Below the pieces are notes generated by a model. The model was given only the letters and a program-made list of their open reading frames with translations. It was not told where the DNA came from and did no database searches. From positions 1 to 41,186 of the forward strand of contig JANQLL010000113.1 in assembly GCA_028280605.1 (NCBI GenBank): a DNA stretch of 41,186 nt. Reading direction: 5' to 3'. The DNA is from Candidatus Gastranaerophilales bacterium (GTDB lineage: Bacteria > Cyanobacteriota > Vampirovibrionia > Gastranaerophilales > JANQFW01). The translations under genes and the position numbers were made by a program. Positions 19,770-28,583 of this stretch are shown piece after piece. How positions within the stretch are numbered: position 1 is the first letter of the stretch; the number at the start of each line of letters is the position of its first letter.

Positions 19770-19794
19770 AGTAAAAATATATAAAATAACGCCC

Positions 19795-20757
19795 ATGTTT
19801 GAGAAAATAAACAATAATAAAGAATTAACCAAACAGGATATAGTGTCTCTTCTAAAAATAACATCAAAGTCAGAATTAGAAGAACTATATAAAATTGCCA
19901 AATCAAAAAGCAAAGGGTCAAGCGGTTATGAATTTAAAAAAGTGGCAACATTAAAATTTTCAAATAATTGCAGTACAAACTGTCTATATTGTAGCTTGAG
20001 AAAATCTAATGAAAAACTTAAAAGATACAGATTAACATCTGAGCAAATAACAAAAGTGCTTGATAGCTTAAAAAATTCTGAATTTGATTGTTTGTTGCTG
20101 GAAATTGGCCAAGATGATCATTATAATATAGAAGAAATAAAAAATTTAATTAATTATTCCTGTAAACATTTAAAAAATAAAACTTTTGCCATTTCTATAG
20201 GAGAAAGATCTGAAAAAGAATATCAAATGTTAAAAGATGCAGGCGTAAACTTTTGTTTTTTAAGGCATAAAACAAGTGATCCTATCCTCTACAGAAATTT
20301 ACATCCTGATATGAAATATTCAAATCGTATAAAATTATTATGGACATTGAAAAGATTAGGATTTAGTGTGGGAAGTGGTGTAATGATAGGGCTACCAGGT
20401 CAAACATTTGAAAGTTTGGCCAATGATATCTTGATGTTTAAGACATTAGATATAGATTTTATTGATATTATCCAGTATAATCCCCACCCTGACACACCTT
20501 TAGCAAAAAAATTCTATAGTGCAGGGGGCTACTTTGCACCGGCAATCGGATATTTTGACATAAAAGAAATGATATGTAAAATGACTGCAATTACAAGAAT
20601 AGTAAATAAAAAAGCAGATATTTTAGTTAATACAGATATGGCTAACAGAATTCAGGACGAACGCCATTTTAACTGTGGTGCTAATATTAGTATTTTAAAT
20701 TTAACTAAAGTACAACTGAGAAAAATGTTTGATACCCCAAATAATAAAAATAAATAA
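19795..20757 (+). CDS. hydE: Radical SAM protein, HydE-like [FeFe]-hydrogenase maturase
   Basis: A 320-residue radical SAM enzyme with the cluster motif CSTNCLYC (Cys59, Cys63, Cys66). It resembles HydE, which helps build the diiron cofactor of [FeFe]-hydrogenase, in several blocks: the YRLTSEQI region after the cluster, the FCFLRHKTSDPILYRNLHPDM block, GSGVMIGLPGQT and the NPHPDTPL stretch. BioB and PylB share the fold, but the RHxTxxPxLxRxLxPDM block favours HydE. No other hydrogenase gene is in the window, so the substrate machinery would be elsewhere. It is transcribed alone. Confidence 0.75.
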   Translation: MFEKINNNKELTKQDIVSLLKITSKSELEELYKIAKSKSKGSSGYEFKKVATLKFSNNCSTNCLYCSLRKSNEKLKRYRLTSEQITKVLDSLKNSEFDCLLLEIGQDDHYNIEEIKNLINYSCKHLKNKTFAISIGERSEKEYQMLKDAGVNFCFLRHKTSDPILYRNLHPDMKYSNRIKLLWTLKRLGFSVGSGVMIGLPGQTFESLANDILMFKTLDIDFIDIIQYNPHPDTPLAKKFYSAGGYFAPAIGYFDIKEMICKMTAITRIVNKKADILVNTDMANRIQDERHFNCGANISILNLTKVQLRKMFDTPNNKNK

Positions 20758-20902
20758 AAAATGTATTAATAGAAAAATTACTACTAATACATTTGTATAT
20801 AGTTATAGAGGGTATTTTAATAAAAATAAATTCAAGTATATTAAATGAATTATTCTATTATTTAAGCCCAATCTTATATTATTGAGAAATCAATATTCTA
20901 AA

Positions 20903-21262
20903 TTAGGCAAACGTCTTAAATGAAGACTGGATATTTTTATCTAATAATTTTTGAAGCCCTTGCAATTCTGTCTCTGTTGCTTTTAATCTGTTTTCATAAG
21001 TAATTTTCTTTTGCTCAACCATTGCTTCCCAATCTTTTAAGTGCTGCTTTTCTCTTCTAATTCGATTTATTTCCCTTAGATAAATACACTTGGGTATTTT
21101 ATTTTCTCCTAATAGAAATAAACGTTCTTCTTGATCTTCAAGTCCTGTTAAATTACCCATTAAAATTTGCTTTTGCTGCATAATATCTTGAACTCTAAAC
21201 TCAAGATCATACTTAATTCCTACAAGTGCAAGCTGCCTTACATGAGTTCCCACTACCCCCAT
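20903..21262 (-). CDS. Small coiled-coil protein, copy A of a duplicated pair
   Basis: A 119-residue, highly charged, mostly helical protein of no family I can name. It starts MGVVGTHVRQLALVGIKYDL and contains long predicted coiled-coil segments (about 20-50 and 62-115). It has no signal peptide or membrane segment. It differs at only about 12 of 119 positions from copy B, 745 bases away. Both share the ribosome binding site context (AGGAAAGGGG) and control region. A structural or scaffold role, or a secretion-related helper, is possible, but nothing in the sequence proves it. Confidence 0.8.
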   Translation of the reverse strand: MGVVGTHVRQLALVGIKYDLEFRVQDIMQQKQILMGNLTGLEDQEERLFLLGENKIPKCIYLREINRIRREKQHLKDWEAMVEQKKITYENRLKATETELQGLQKLLDKNIQSSFKTFA

Positions 21263-21647
21263 TACTATACCCCTTTCCTATTTTTCCCACCTTGAATTTA
21301 TTTGAACTTACTCTATTTCATCTTTTCGCATTTATTTAGGTTTACTTCCCCTTACTGTTATAAAAACAAATGCAGCGCAAAAATTGCCATTTAAAATTAA
21401 AAAATGACAAAAATATTATTTTATTCATATTAATTTTTTGATTTGTTAAATGATAATCCTTGTTAAGGCTTACAATAAAGTATTCTGAAGAAATCTATTA
21501 AAAATAAGTACTGCCAGGCAATAAAGCGTTATTATCTTTAATAAGGATATAATTATATTAGTAAACTAATTATTATACTGCTTAAATTTAATTTAATCTA
21601 AACTAAATAATAATCTGCTTTACTTTTTATTTTTTGTACATCTTGTG
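21263..21647. other. Control region of copy A and spacer
   Basis: The part nearest copy A (21263-21410) holds its leader, a TATAAC -10-like box and a palindrome, all matched upstream of copy B. From 21411 to 21647 the DNA is AT-rich and I see no gene or clear signal. Confidence 0.5.
21357..21410 (-). promoter_or_regulatory. Candidate promoter and operator of coiled-coil copy A
   Basis: On the minus strand TATAAC (21357-21362) resembles a -10 box. Upstream lies the palindrome TTGTCATTT/AAATGGCAA (arms 21402-21410 and 21384-21392). The same palindrome at a similar distance from a TATAAT box stands before copy B. Conservation between otherwise diverged flanks suggests function. Confidence 0.45.
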
Positions 21648-22007
21648 TTACGCAAACGCTTTAAATGACATTTGAGTATTTTTATCTAATAATTTTTGAA
21701 GCCCTTGCAATTCTGTCTCTGTTGCTTTTAATCTGTTTTCATAAGTAACTTTCTTTTGCTCAACCATTGCTTCCCAATCTTTTAAGCGTTGCTTTTCTCT
21801 TCTAATTCGATTTGTTTCCCTTAGATAAATACACCTGGGTATTTTATTTTCTCCTAATAGAAATAAACGTTCTTCTTGATCTTCAAGACATGTTAAATTA
21901 CTCATTAAGGTTTGTTTTTGCAGCATAATATCTTGAACCCTAAATTCAAGATCATACTTAATTCCAGTCAGCGCAAGCTGCCTTACATGAGTTCCTACTA
22001 CCCCCAT
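21648..22007 (-). CDS. Small coiled-coil protein, copy B of a duplicated pair
   Basis: A 119-residue paralogue of copy A, about 90% identical. Differences are mostly conservative (Val/Thr14, Gln/Leu29, Lys/Arg58, His/Arg74), which suggests both copies are under selection. It has the same start and AGGAAAGGGG ribosome binding context. The function is unknown. The two genes have separate promoter-like regions and an AT-rich spacer, so they are probably separate transcripts. Gene conversion or a fairly recent tandem duplication would explain the similarity. Confidence 0.8.
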   Translation of the reverse strand: MGVVGTHVRQLALTGIKYDLEFRVQDIMLQKQTLMSNLTCLEDQEERLFLLGENKIPRCIYLRETNRIRREKQRLKDWEAMVEQKKVTYENRLKATETELQGLQKLLDKNTQMSFKAFA

Positions 22008-22087
22008 TTTTAATCCCCTTTCCTATTATCCCACATTGTATTTACTTGAACTTACTATAATTGCATAAAATAAATTACTTCCTTATT

Positions 22088-22141
22088 ATTATAAAAACAA
22101 TGACAAAATAAAAATTGCCATTTTAATCTTTAAAATGACAA
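22088..22141 (-). promoter_or_regulatory. Candidate promoter and operator of coiled-coil copy B
   Basis: On the minus strand a perfect TATAAT (22088-22093) lies below the palindrome formed by TTGTCATTTTAA (22130-22141) and TTAAAATGGCAA (22115-22126), whose arms match at 11 of 12 positions around 3 bases. Copy A has the same layout. No TTGACA-like -35 stands at 17 bases, so an activator binding the palindrome is possible. Confidence 0.5.
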
Positions 22142-22295
22142 ATTATATATTTATTCCTCTAATATCTCTAATATAAAATTGTTTAAATTTACATTATTAA
22201 TTTTAATTATTATTAATAGCATTTTAAAATTTAATATTGTTATCAACTTTACACTATACATATATAAAAACAATATACTTTTGAAAAATACAAGC

Positions 22296-23573
22296 TTACT
22301 TATTTTTGTTTACAAAATTTAGTATTTTTTTATCTTGCTTTTTTACTTCCATTGCAAGGACCTCAATAGCCTTATCAAGTTGAGGATCTTTGAGATTTAT
22401 AAAATCTTTCTTGGTTAATTTAACCAAATAATCCGGCTCTATTCCTTTTTTGTTTATATCATTACCATTTGGGGTTAAATATTTTGCTACAGTTATGTTT
22501 ATACCAGATCCGTCAGGTAGCTGATGTATTTTTTGAACCAACCCTTTACCAAAAGTTTTTCCACCAACAAGTTTTGCTCTATTATTCTCTTTCAAAGCGC
22601 CGCTCAAAATTTCACTTGCACTTGCAGAGCCACCATTAATAAGGATAACCATAGGTTTAGTAGATAGCATTCTGGAGTGTTTAGCCTTTATAGTTTGTTT
22701 ATTTCCATTTTTATCAACAATACTTACGATAGTACCCTTTGAAAGAAACATATTTGAAATCAATATAGCATTTGGCAATAAACCGCCATTATTTCCTCTC
22801 AGGTCTAAAATTAATCCCTGGGTATTATTTGTCTTTTTGAGAGCCTGTCTCATTTCTTCTGTAGCATCACTGCTAATAAAGCTTGATAGATTTATATAGG
22901 CATACTTATTTTCTAATATTTTATGTTTAACACTTTTTATATAAATTTCTTCTCTGGTAACTTTTTTAATTAATTCTTTTTTCTCTCTTATTATAGTTAA
23001 ATTAACTACTGTTCCAGCTTTACCTCTTACAATTTGAGCAACTTCTTTAAGTGTAAGCCCTTTTGTAAGGGTATCATTTACTTTAAAGATAATATCACCC
23101 ATCTTAAGCTTAGCTTTATATGCTGGCGTATCTTCAATTACATTAACAACAACAACATTATCTTTAATTTTAGAAATATGCACGCCAATTCCAAAAAGCT
23201 TTGCATCAATGTTTCTATCCTGTTCTTCAAATTCAGAAGGAGGTAAAAACCTTGTATAAGGATCGTTTAAACTTTCCAGCATTGTATTAATAGCTAAGTA
23301 GCAATCCTGTTTAGTTTTTATAGCTCGAAAATATCTATCTTTCCACTTTGGCCATTCTTGATGATTAAATGTTGAATCAATATACTGACTATTCAATGCA
23401 TGCCAGGCACTCAAAAAATTGCCACGAGGAGATTTAGTAATGTCTATTCTCTCTAAAGCTTGCTTAAAGTTTCCTATTTTAATATTTTTATCATTTTTAA
23501 AGTGGGAAAAATAAAGAGATGTAAGAATTAAAAATGATAAAATCACTAATAATATATGTTTTGCTTTATTCAT
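22296..23573 (-). CDS. ctpA: S41 family C-terminal processing peptidase (CtpA type)
   Basis: A serine protease of the CtpA/Tsp family that trims the C-termini of envelope proteins. The 425-residue protein has an N-terminal membrane anchor or signal (about 6-23), an N-terminal helical domain, a PDZ domain (about 125-200, with GIGVHI and MGDIIFKVND) and the S41 catalytic domain. The Ser/Lys dyad is visible as Ser318 in GGSASASEI and Lys343 in TFGKG, 25 residues apart as in E. coli Tsp. It is transcribed leftwards as a single gene with AAAGG upstream. Confidence 0.95.
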   Translation of the reverse strand: MNKAKHILLVILSFLILTSLYFSHFKNDKNIKIGNFKQALERIDITKSPRGNFLSAWHALNSQYIDSTFNHQEWPKWKDRYFRAIKTKQDCYLAINTMLESLNDPYTRFLPPSEFEEQDRNIDAKLFGIGVHISKIKDNVVVVNVIEDTPAYKAKLKMGDIIFKVNDTLTKGLTLKEVAQIVRGKAGTVVNLTIIREKKELIKKVTREEIYIKSVKHKILENKYAYINLSSFISSDATEEMRQALKKTNNTQGLILDLRGNNGGLLPNAILISNMFLSKGTIVSIVDKNGNKQTIKAKHSRMLSTKPMVILINGGSASASEILSGALKENNRAKLVGGKTFGKGLVQKIHQLPDGSGINITVAKYLTPNGNDINKKGIEPDYLVKLTKKDFINLKDPQLDKAIEVLAMEVKKQDKKILNFVNKNK

Positions 23574-23691
23574 CAGTATGGCCTTTTAAAATTATCTAAG
23601 TAAAAGATTCTTTCTAATCAATTAAAATATAATTTAAAATATTGTACAATGGCTTTTTAGACTAGATTTTTCTTTTTTTTGCCGGATAAAT

Positions 23692-24819
23692 TTAGCTATA
23701 AACCTTAATAATATTATATAGAGTATTTCTTTCTACAGGTATTTTATTTTGCAATTCAACCATTTCAATCATTTTGAACTTAGTTAAAAACCTTTCTTTG
23801 CCCGCACCTGCGGCATAAGATATTTTCTCCTCAATGACCGTCCCGTCAATATCATTTGCTCCATAAGCCAGAGACTTTTGCACTAAATCTATGCCTATTT
23901 GTATCCAAAAAGATTTTAAATAAAATATATTATCCAGCATCAAGCGTGCAATCGCAAAGTTTTTCAATATATCTTCATCTGATAATTTTTTATAACCCGT
24001 CAATGTGGTATTCTCATAGTGGCATACCAGAGGGATAAAGCTCATAAAACCGTTAGTTTTATCTTGCACATCACGTATTGCAAGCATATGATCTATTTTA
24101 TCTTCTGTTGTTTCATCTATACCAGTAAGCATGGTAGCATTGCTTTTCAAGCCTAAAGAATGAGCAATTGACATTATTTCCAGCCAACTCTCGCCAGATA
24201 TTTTATTAGGGCATAATTTTTCTCTTATTTTGCTTGAAAACACCTCTGCACCCCCGCCTGGCAAAGAACCAAGTCCAGCATCAACAAGCTTAGATAATAC
24301 CTGCTGCGGAGTACTCTCGTCAATTTTAGCTATATAATCTATTTCCACAGCGGTTAATGCCTGAATATGAATATTAGGCAGTATTTTTTTTATTTCTTTA
24401 AACAAATTTTTATAAAAAACCAGATCATAATCAGGATTTAAGGAAGAAACAATATGAATTTCCGAAGCGTTGGGGTTTACTTTTGTTTGGACATACTCAA
24501 CCGCTTCATTTATGCTCAAAGCAAAAGCGCCTTTTTGGCCTTTTTCTTTTCTAAACGCACAAAACTTACAGTCACCCTCGCAAATATTAGACAAATTAAG
24601 ATGATGATTATTTATCCAATACACATAGTTAACTTCATGCTCTCTCAAGTTCGATTTAAACCTATTAACCCTTGCCAAGTCTGCCAGCTTACCTAAATAC
24701 AAAACATCATTGCATTCATATAGCCTTAATCCGTCTTGTTTAGACAGTCTTTTATTATAAATAACTTTGTCCTGTATTTTTTGAAACCTTGATTGCAACC
24801 CAAGAGAGGTATTTATCAT
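23692..24819 (-). CDS. mqnE: Aminofutalosine synthase MqnE-like radical SAM enzyme
   Basis: A 375-residue radical SAM protein of the MqnE/MqnC/CofH group. The cluster motif is CEGDCKFCAFR (Cys80, Cys84, Cys87). The stretch LSKQDGLRLYECND, the SLPGGGAEVF block and the late GANDIDGTVIEEKI stretch are typical of MqnE, the enzyme that makes aminofutalosine in the futalosine route to menaquinone. CofH, a related enzyme of F420 synthesis, is less likely. It implies that menaquinone is made this way, but no other mqn gene is in the window. It is a single gene. Confidence 0.88.
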   Translation of the reverse strand: MINTSLGLQSRFQKIQDKVIYNKRLSKQDGLRLYECNDVLYLGKLADLARVNRFKSNLREHEVNYVYWINNHHLNLSNICEGDCKFCAFRKEKGQKGAFALSINEAVEYVQTKVNPNASEIHIVSSLNPDYDLVFYKNLFKEIKKILPNIHIQALTAVEIDYIAKIDESTPQQVLSKLVDAGLGSLPGGGAEVFSSKIREKLCPNKISGESWLEIMSIAHSLGLKSNATMLTGIDETTEDKIDHMLAIRDVQDKTNGFMSFIPLVCHYENTTLTGYKKLSDEDILKNFAIARLMLDNIFYLKSFWIQIGIDLVQKSLAYGANDIDGTVIEEKISYAAGAGKERFLTKFKMIEMVELQNKIPVERNTLYNIIKVYS

Positions 24820-25212
24820 CTAAAACTTAAAGCCTTATTCTCTATCCACCTAAAAACAATATAACATAACTATACCCAATCTAAAAATCAATTTGGATTT
24901 TTACGCTAGACGGTTTTGAATAAATGTAATTTAGCGCCTACCGATTTCTTGATTTCTTTTTTATATAAATTTATGTTCTCAAAAAATCCCGTAATAGCAT
25001 CTCTAAAGTCTTTATAACTTTCATAAGAGGTCAAGTCATATTTTATTTTTCTTGAACGGGATCTGCTTTTTGTGATAGATTATTATTATACTTAATTTAA
25101 AACCTTTTAGGAACATTGTAATTAACTGAAATATAAAGTAATTTTAAATAATATTTCAGACATTTAAATTTTGTATCAGTTAAATAGTTAATTAGAGTAA
25201 TAGTTATAAGAT
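24820..25212. other. Intergenic region with transposase remnant
   Basis: The 393-base gap between mqnE and the kinase pair holds the transposase tail at 24906-25079, listed separately. The rest is AT-rich; I found no convincing promoter hexamers in front of the first kinase. Confidence 0.5.
24906..25079 (-). pseudogene. Transposase C-terminal remnant, IS630-like
   Basis: A 57-codon leftward frame ends at a TAG at 24906 and has a stop just upstream, with no start codon. The amino acids around YKDFRDAITGFFENINLYKKEI resemble the helical tail of IS630-type DDE transposases, where a YxxFEDFRxAIxxFFxxIxxYKxEL-like stretch follows the last catalytic Glu. The catalytic core and terminal repeats are missing. 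It is a dead fragment; the assignment rests on pattern memory. Confidence 0.45.
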
Positions 25213-25890
25213 ATGAGATTAAATAAAAGCCATGATCTGCCCGGCACTTTGATAGTGGTAGAAGGCATTGACGGATCAGGAAAAAGTACCCAACTTGCGT
25301 TATTAAGAGAATGGCTTTGCCATACTATCAAAGATGTTATTTTTACAGAGTGGAATTCATCTAAGCTAATATCACAAACTACCAAAAAGGCTAAGAAAAA
25401 AAATCAGCTCAGCCCTAGAACTTTTAGTATATTACATGCTATTGATTTTGCTGATAGGCTGGAGCAAGTTATTGTACCATCTTTAAAAGCAGGCTTTACA
25501 GTCTTGGCAGACCGATACACATATACTGCCTTTGCCAGAGATGTAGCGAGAGGCGTAGATCATAACTGGGTTAGAAATATGTATGGTTTTGCTATAAAGC
25601 CTGATTTGGCTTTATATTTTAAAGTACCTGTTGATATTTCATTAGATAGAATATGCCTTAATAGAGCCCCTAAATTTTATGAAGCAGGTATGGACTTAAA
25701 TTTAAGCCAAGATCCTTACGAAAGTTATAAACTTTTTCAAGGTAGAGTAATAAATGAATATGATAAAATGATTGATGAATATGACCTTATAAAAATCAAT
25801 GCCACCGATTCAATTCATAATCAGCAGATGTTATTTAGAGATATAGTAACAAAAACCCTAAACGCTAAAGGTATAGAAATAAAGGAATAA
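25213..25890 (+). CDS. tmk: Thymidylate kinase family protein
   Basis: A 225-residue P-loop kinase of the dTMP kinase family, which makes dTDP from dTMP and ATP. The P-loop EGIDGSGKST (residues 17-26) is intact, and the DRY motif with the following TYTAFARD supplies the substrate-binding arginine. The following gene is a clear paralogue, 2 bases downstream. Family members of about this length normally act as dimers. As only this copy keeps a standard P-loop, it is the likely active enzyme. Confidence 0.85.
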   Translation: MRLNKSHDLPGTLIVVEGIDGSGKSTQLALLREWLCHTIKDVIFTEWNSSKLISQTTKKAKKKNQLSPRTFSILHAIDFADRLEQVIVPSLKAGFTVLADRYTYTAFARDVARGVDHNWVRNMYGFAIKPDLALYFKVPVDISLDRICLNRAPKFYEAGMDLNLSQDPYESYKLFQGRVINEYDKMIDEYDLIKINATDSIHNQQMLFRDIVTKTLNAKGIEIKE

Positions 25891-25892
25891 GC

Positions 25893-26576
25893 TTGAAGTC
25901 TATGAATGATACAAATAAAAATACAAAACACGGTTATCCCGGCTTATTAATTGTAGTAGAAGGAACTGACGGTTCCGGTAGAACCATGCAGATAGAAAAA
26001 CTAAGAGAATGGCTGTCTTTTAAAGGATATGGGGTTATGGTAAGCGAATGGAAAACCTCTAAATTAATGTCTAATGTTATTGATCAGGCTAAAGAAAAGA
26101 ACTTGCTTAATGCAAGCACTTTTAGTCTTTTATATGCAGCAGATTTTACTGACAGATTAGAAAAAGTTATAATACCCGCTCTAAGAGCAGGCATTATAGT
26201 TATAACAGATCGATACACTTATACTGCATACTCAAGAGATGTAGTAAGGGGCGTTAGCCCGGAATGGGTAAGAAGAGTCTATGACTTTGCCCCAGTGCCG
26301 GATCTTGTTTTTTACCTTAAAATGCCTGTAGAAGCTCTTCTCAAAAGAATAATCGCAACCAGTGGATTTGATTACTACGAATCCGGTAGAGATATTGGGC
26401 TTAGCACAGATTTTTATGAGAGTTTTAAGCTCTATCAAAGGCGTATTATCAATGAATATGCAAAAATGTCTAATGAGTTTGGCTTTATCACAATAAACGG
26501 AAATCATAGTATTAATACTGTCCAGGATAAAATCAGACAAAATATTGAGCCTCTTTTAGAAAAAATAATAGACTAA
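25893..26576 (+). CDS. Thymidylate kinase paralogue with altered P-loop
   Basis: A 227-residue protein homologous to the preceding gene over its full length, including the DRYTYTAYSRD block. Its P-loop reads EGTDGSGRTM (23-32): the phosphate-binding Lys is Arg30, and the following Ser-Thr is Thr-Met. Kinases of this fold normally need the Lys, so catalysis may be weak or lost, yet the reading frame is complete. I take the TTG at 25893 as start because AAGGA lies 7 bases upstream; the ATG at 25902 is possible. A regulatory or heterodimeric role with the first copy is inference. Confidence 0.8.
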   Translation: MKSMNDTNKNTKHGYPGLLIVVEGTDGSGRTMQIEKLREWLSFKGYGVMVSEWKTSKLMSNVIDQAKEKNLLNASTFSLLYAADFTDRLEKVIIPALRAGIIVITDRYTYTAYSRDVVRGVSPEWVRRVYDFAPVPDLVFYLKMPVEALLKRIIATSGFDYYESGRDIGLSTDFYESFKLYQRRIINEYAKMSNEFGFITINGNHSINTVQDKIRQNIEPLLEKIID

Positions 26577-26607
26577 ATAGTTTTTAAAATTTAGGGGTAA
26601 TGTCAGC

Positions 26608-28542
26608 GTGAAGAGAATAAAACAATTATCCAAGAATTTGATTAACCAGATAGCAGCAGGTGAAGTAATTGAACGACCTGCTTCTGTTGTAAAAGAACTC
26701 GTTGAAAATTCTATCGACGCTGGAGCGACTAAAATAGAAGTACATGTTGCAAACGGTGGCAGAGATATCAGAGTATCAGATAATGGAAGCGGTATTCATA
26801 AAGATGATGTTGCACTGGCTTTCTCTAAACATGCCACAAGTAAAATTCTAGAAGAGAGAGATTTGTGGGGCATTGACACACTTGGATTTAGGGGCGAAGC
26901 TCTTTCAAGTGTTATTTCTGTTGCAAAAGTTACTTGCACAACAAAGACAGCAGAAGATGAATCAGGTATCAAGGTTGAATGCGAGAATTCTGAGCTGAAG
27001 ATTAGTGATACAGGTTGTGCAGTAGGCACAACAATGGAAATCAAAGATCTATTTTTCAATACCCCGGCTCGTTTGAAATTTTTAAGAAAACCCCAGACCG
27101 AAATTGCAAATGTTGTTGAAATATTGCAAAGTCTTGCTATTTCTTATCCTAATGTATCTTTTACTCTTATTCATAAAAAGCATACATCTGTAAAAACTAC
27201 AGGTACGGGTGATTTACAAACCGTTATTAGCGAAATATACTCAAAAGATATGATAAAAGATCTTGCTCCTGTTTCTAAAACAGATAAACCTTTTAAATTA
27301 AAAATCACAGGTTTTGTAAGCACACCCAATTTTACTCGTTCTAATAAGAAGGCTATTTATATCTTTGTAAACAATAGACCACTTAAATGTCCTATTTTAA
27401 CTAAAGCTATAGAAAGCGCATACAAAGAACTTATTCCATCGGGACGATATCCTTTTGTCGTGTTGTCATTGAATCTGCCACCAAAAGAAGTTGATGTAAA
27501 CGTTCACCCTACTAAAAGAGAAATAAGATACTTAAATCCGAATCTTATTTATAATTTTGTCCAATCAGCTGTAAAAGGCGGATTAGAAACAGCGTGGAAC
27601 GAAGATAGTCACAGCTTGGCACGATTTTCAAATTCTAAAGCAGAAGATGATTTTCTTTCTATAGAGCAAAAAAAAGAAACATTAGAAGAACACTCAGCAC
27701 CAGAGTCAACAGTTGAGGTTGAATTTCAAAAGGCTGAACAATTTGTATATTTACCACCGCAAAGCGAAGAAAAAGACCTTTCATTTAAGCAATCAGCAGT
27801 ATATGAACCAAATACGCTCAAAAAAACAGCATCGGCAAAAGAGCCTGTAAGCATAGCAAAGTTTAACGCTAATACTGTTCAAGACGATGATGTTAGCTAT
27901 AAAGAACGCGTTGAAAAAAGTGTTGAATTCTATGCACCGTCGCCTGTGCAAACAAAGATTATCAAGCCAGAGCAAGTGGCTCAACGCAGCAAGCCTAAAA
28001 TAATCGGGCAATTAATGAATACTTATATTCTTATTGAAACAAAAGAAGGATTACAGCTAATAGACCAACATATAGCTCACGAGCGAGTTTTATACGAAAA
28101 ACTTAAAGAATCAAAAGAGCATATGTCACAATTACTATTAACATCTGATGTTATTGAACTTGAACCTGTACAAATCGCTCAACTGGAAGAGCATAAAGAT
28201 GTATTGGCAAAATTTGGTTATGAATTCATTAAAATAACTGATAAAACAATTACTTTTAAAAAGGTACCGCAAATGATAGCTGATAAAAGCCCACAAAACT
28301 TGATCAATGAAATCTTAGATAATCTAAATGATTCTTTAGAGACCTTGGAAAATCAAATACTGATATCAACTGCTTGCCATGCGGCAGTAAAAGCTAATGA
28401 GGTCCTAAAACAAAGTCAAATGGAGCGATTAATCGAGGACTGGTCTGATTCCAAATTTCCTCTCACATGCCCGCACGGCAGAAAAATCTGTCATACCATA
28501 ACACCAAGCCAGATTGCAGCATTTTTCGGGCGAACTAAATAG
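26608..28542 (+). CDS. mutL: DNA mismatch repair protein MutL
   Basis: MutL couples mismatch recognition by MutS to strand incision. The N-terminal GHKL ATPase motifs are intact: NQIAAGEVIERPASVVKELV with Glu33, DNGSGI (58-63) and GFRGEAL (93-99). A long variable linker (about 340-460) follows. The C-terminal domain has the endonuclease metal motif DQHIAHERVLYE (486-497) plus CPHGRK (621-626), so this MutL probably nicks DNA itself, as in bacteria without MutH. The start is GTG; the nearby ATG runs into a stop. It follows the kinases by 31 bases, so it may share their transcript. Confidence 0.97.
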   Translation: MKRIKQLSKNLINQIAAGEVIERPASVVKELVENSIDAGATKIEVHVANGGRDIRVSDNGSGIHKDDVALAFSKHATSKILEERDLWGIDTLGFRGEALSSVISVAKVTCTTKTAEDESGIKVECENSELKISDTGCAVGTTMEIKDLFFNTPARLKFLRKPQTEIANVVEILQSLAISYPNVSFTLIHKKHTSVKTTGTGDLQTVISEIYSKDMIKDLAPVSKTDKPFKLKITGFVSTPNFTRSNKKAIYIFVNNRPLKCPILTKAIESAYKELIPSGRYPFVVLSLNLPPKEVDVNVHPTKREIRYLNPNLIYNFVQSAVKGGLETAWNEDSHSLARFSNSKAEDDFLSIEQKKETLEEHSAPESTVEVEFQKAEQFVYLPPQSEEKDLSFKQSAVYEPNTLKKTASAKEPVSIAKFNANTVQDDDVSYKERVEKSVEFYAPSPVQTKIIKPEQVAQRSKPKIIGQLMNTYILIETKEGLQLIDQHIAHERVLYEKLKESKEHMSQLLLTSDVIELEPVQIAQLEEHKDVLAKFGYEFIKITDKTITFKKVPQMIADKSPQNLINEILDNLNDSLETLENQILISTACHAAVKANEVLKQSQMERLIEDWSDSKFPLTCPHGRKICHTITPSQIAAFFGRTK

Positions 28543-28583
28543 AAATAACAATTACATCTTTTATAAAGTGAAAATTTTAGTTC

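Noticed and set aside
19567..19794. CIRCE (HrcA) element upstream of clpB
   Set aside because: Looked for TTAGCACTC/GAGTGCTAA; only a shorter unrelated ACTCTA/TAGAGT palindrome is present, closer to the other gene.
21384..21410. Sigma-54 promoter (TGGCA..TTGC) at the coiled-coil genes
   Set aside because: TGGCAA occurs in the palindrome, but the -12 GC is at the wrong distance or missing in both copies.
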